Positions 4,611 through 6,096 of a DNA stretch of 6,096 nucleotides are shown one piece after another; positions within the stretch are counted from its first letter, which is position 1; each line of letters opens with the position of its first letter. The DNA comes from Candidatus Gerdarchaeota archaeon (GTDB taxonomy: Archaea > Asgardarchaeota > Heimdallarchaeia > JABLTI01). The stretch spans positions 1 to 6,096 of the forward strand of contig JAEOUJ010000377.1 in NCBI GenBank assembly GCA_016839405.1. The letters run 5' to 3'. The notes under the pieces were generated by a model. That model had not been told where the DNA came from and did not search any database. It was given only the letters and a program-made list of their open reading frames with translations. The position numbers and the translations under genes are program-made.

Positions 4611-6043
4611 GTTGAACTATCCTCACATGAAGATGTTAAAGCAGCTATTTTAGCAGCTTTCTTTGCTTCATCAAGCAATTTAATTTTGTCTTTCTTATCT
4701 TTAGTTAGACTTTCAGTGATAAAGAAATAAAATATAGAAGTAAAGAATCTAAGGAAAGCAATGACACTAAAAGTAATATAAATCATATTTAAAGTTCCAA
4801 CTTGGTTTTCTATACTAGTTGCAATAAAACCAGCTGTTAACGAACCAATAAAGGTAGTTATTCCCCAACCAACTTGAGTTAGTCCTGAATAAGCTCCCAT
4901 TTGATCATCAGGTGCTAAGTCAAGAATATAAGCATTTTGAGCAACAGTCATTGCTCCTATTGCGCTACCACCAATAATATTAGATAAAATCAATAGAAGC
5001 CAATTATCAATTAGCAATGCACCTATCATAACTACTGGGATAGTGAACATTGCCATTCTACTATAAATAATCAAAGGTTTTCTACCAATACGATCACCAA
5101 GTTTACCTCCAAAGAATTGTGCTAAACTAGAACTTGTAGCAAAAATAGCATTAATAATAGCAATTTGAGAGAAATTCATCTCTAATAGGTCTACTTGAGC
5201 GATAGGAAAAATTGGCCACATAGTTGCCATTATTAATCCAAAAATTGAATTAATAATAAAGAATTTTTTAAAATCTTTATTCTTGAGTGCAATAAACATA
5301 CTTGGTTGTTTTATTCCTCGTGATGCTTTTCTAGTTTCTTTTAAAAAGAAAATGCCAACTATACAAATAAGAAAATTTAGAGCTGCTAAACCAAACGAAA
5401 ATAGATATTGAAACAACTCAGGATTTTCTATTTGAATTCCAAATAGGGTCCATGTCAAATAAGCTTCTCTTAATAAAGTAAATGAAACCGATAAAGCAAG
5501 CATTAAACTAACTGATATTGCAGTCCCAACAGCTGATAGCCGACCAATATATCTGGCTCTTTGTTCAGTTACAGTCAAATCACCTAAAGTAGCTGACCAA
5601 ACGGGAATAATAATACTCAATGAGAATGCTTGAATTATGGAAACAACAATGAGCATTACAGGAGTATCAACGAAAATCAAAATAATTAAACTGGAGAATA
5701 CTAGGAAAAATCCACCCATTAAGAAATAACGACGACCATATTTATCACTTAATCTCCCTATTGACCCTTGAAAAAGGGAACTCATTAAATTCCTTATTGA
5801 TGTTATAAAACCTAGTTGGTTTGCTCTCACTCCAATGAAAACAGCAAAAGCTGAAAAGAAATTGAAAAGAAATGATTGACCTGTTGCATTGCCAATTGAT
5901 ATAAGATATAATAATCTAGAGCGATTTTTCTTTTTTATATCACTAGAATTTTCATTTGAAATTGAAGACGAATGTTCCTCAGTTGAGTTTGTGGGATCAA
6001 TTACCTCATCATCATTTAATACAGAGGAACTATCGCCTGCCAT
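4598..6043 (-). CDS. MFS transporter MFS-4 (type B)
   Basis: This is a complete 481-residue MFS transporter, the longest of the four, with an ATG at 6043-6041 preceded by a near-consensus SD. Residues 1-38 are a Ser/Asp/Glu/Asn-rich tail, followed by a basic patch (KKKNRSR, 37-43) before TM1, consistent with a cytosolic N-terminus. GFITSIRNL is at 78-86, motif A (GRLSDKYGRR) at 96-105, PVWSATLGDLT at 147-157, KETR at 235-238, the second motif A (GGKLGDRIGRKP) at 312-323, LDLAPDDQMGAYSG at 374-387 and GLTQVGWGI in TM11 at 387-395. The C-terminal tail (about 448-481) is unique in the window: a Lys/Ala-rich, probably helical stretch (KLLDEAKKAAKIAAL) ending in a Ser/Thr-rich tip. TM1 has Phe at the position where MFS-2 and MFS-3 carry Glu or Asp. 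It is the closest relative of MFS-2. Substrate is unknown. Confidence 0.95.
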   Translation of the reverse strand: MAGDSSSVLNDDEVIDPTNSTEEHSSSISNENSSDIKKKNRSRLLYLISIGNATGQSFLFNFFSAFAVFIGVRANQLGFITSIRNLMSSLFQGSIGRLSDKYGRRYFLMGGFFLVFSSLIILIFVDTPVMLIVVSIIQAFSLSIIIPVWSATLGDLTVTEQRARYIGRLSAVGTAISVSLMLALSVSFTLLREAYLTWTLFGIQIENPELFQYLFSFGLAALNFLICIVGIFFLKETRKASRGIKQPSMFIALKNKDFKKFFIINSIFGLIMATMWPIFPIAQVDLLEMNFSQIAIINAIFATSSSLAQFFGGKLGDRIGRKPLIIYSRMAMFTIPVVMIGALLIDNWLLLILSNIIGGSAIGAMTVAQNAYILDLAPDDQMGAYSGLTQVGWGITTFIGSLTAGFIATSIENQVGTLNMIYITFSVIAFLRFFTSIFYFFITESLTKDKKDKIKLLDEAKKAAKIAALTSSCEDSSTQTK

Positions 6044-6048
6044 TTAAT

Positions 6049-6055
6049 ACCGCCT
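6049..6055 (-). promoter_or_regulatory. Shine-Dalgarno site (AGGCGGT) of MFS-4
   Basis: AGGCGGT differs by one base from AGGAGGT and ends 5 bases before the ATG, which supports the start at 6043. Confidence 0.45.
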
Positions 6056-6067
6056 GTAAAATTATAG

Positions 6068-6096
6068 AAATATATACAAAGAGTTTGAATATTAAA
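6068..6096 (-). promoter_or_regulatory. Candidate promoter region of MFS-4
   Basis: Two TATA-like elements lie on the minus strand: TTTAATAT at 6096-6089 and TATATATTT at 6076-6068. The first would start the transcript near 6066 and keep the SD site in a leader of about 20 bases. The second would give an almost leaderless message without the SD. The first is therefore preferred. The window edge cuts off anything further upstream. Confidence 0.35.

Noticed and set aside
1..6096. RNA genes, CRISPR arrays, insertion sequences or inverted repeats
   Set aside because: No cloverleaf-like GC-rich segment, spaced repeat, transposase or terminal repeat was seen on either strand. The repeated similarity comes from paralogous coding sequence.

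Overview
The window is AT-rich (about 30% GC by eye) and is dominated by four intact, full-length paralogous transporters of the major facilitator superfamily (MFS). The best guess for the host is an archaeon of low GC, possibly an Asgard-type lineage. This rests on TATA-like A/T boxes rather than clear -35/-10 pairs, weak or variable Shine-Dalgarno (SD) sites, U-rich rather than hairpin terminators, and large tandem membrane-protein families. No marker gene is present, so a low-GC bacterium cannot be excluded.

Layout. Positions 1-209 (minus strand) hold the start of a small membrane-anchored protein that begins with TTG and runs off the left edge. Positions 210-338 are a divergent intergenic region that also carries, on the minus strand, what looks like the tail of another protein (238-363). 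Three MFS genes follow on the plus strand: MFS-1 (about 339-1694), MFS-2 (about 1762-3084) and MFS-3 (3179-4591), separated by 67 and 94 bases. MFS-4 lies on the minus strand (6043-4598) and converges on MFS-3 with only 6 bases between the stop codons. Positions 6044-6096 are the MFS-4 promoter region.

The four proteins share a family-specific signature (GF-[LI]-T-[SA]-IRNL in TM2), a canonical MFS motif A in both halves, a WxAxLGDxT segment after TM4, an ETR motif after TM6 and an LD-x(6)-G-[AS]-YSG segment before TM11. By eye they fall into two subfamilies. MFS-1 and MFS-3 (type A) share REMF-x-GI in TM11. MFS-2 and MFS-4 (type B) share GLTQV-x-WGI. The order is therefore A-B-A-B with the last gene inverted, which suggests duplication of a two-gene unit. 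The substrate cannot be read from the sequence.

The most unusual observation is that MFS-1 and MFS-2 have no ATG, GTG or TTG at the expected 5' end. Their reading frames extend upstream through a conserved TM1 start and an acidic cytosolic tail to a good SD site, followed at normal spacing by ACG (339) and ATT (1762) respectively. Either these genes use near-cognate start codons or the start codons have been altered by mutation or sequence error. I found no RNA gene, CRISPR array, mobile element or clearly novel multi-gene system.
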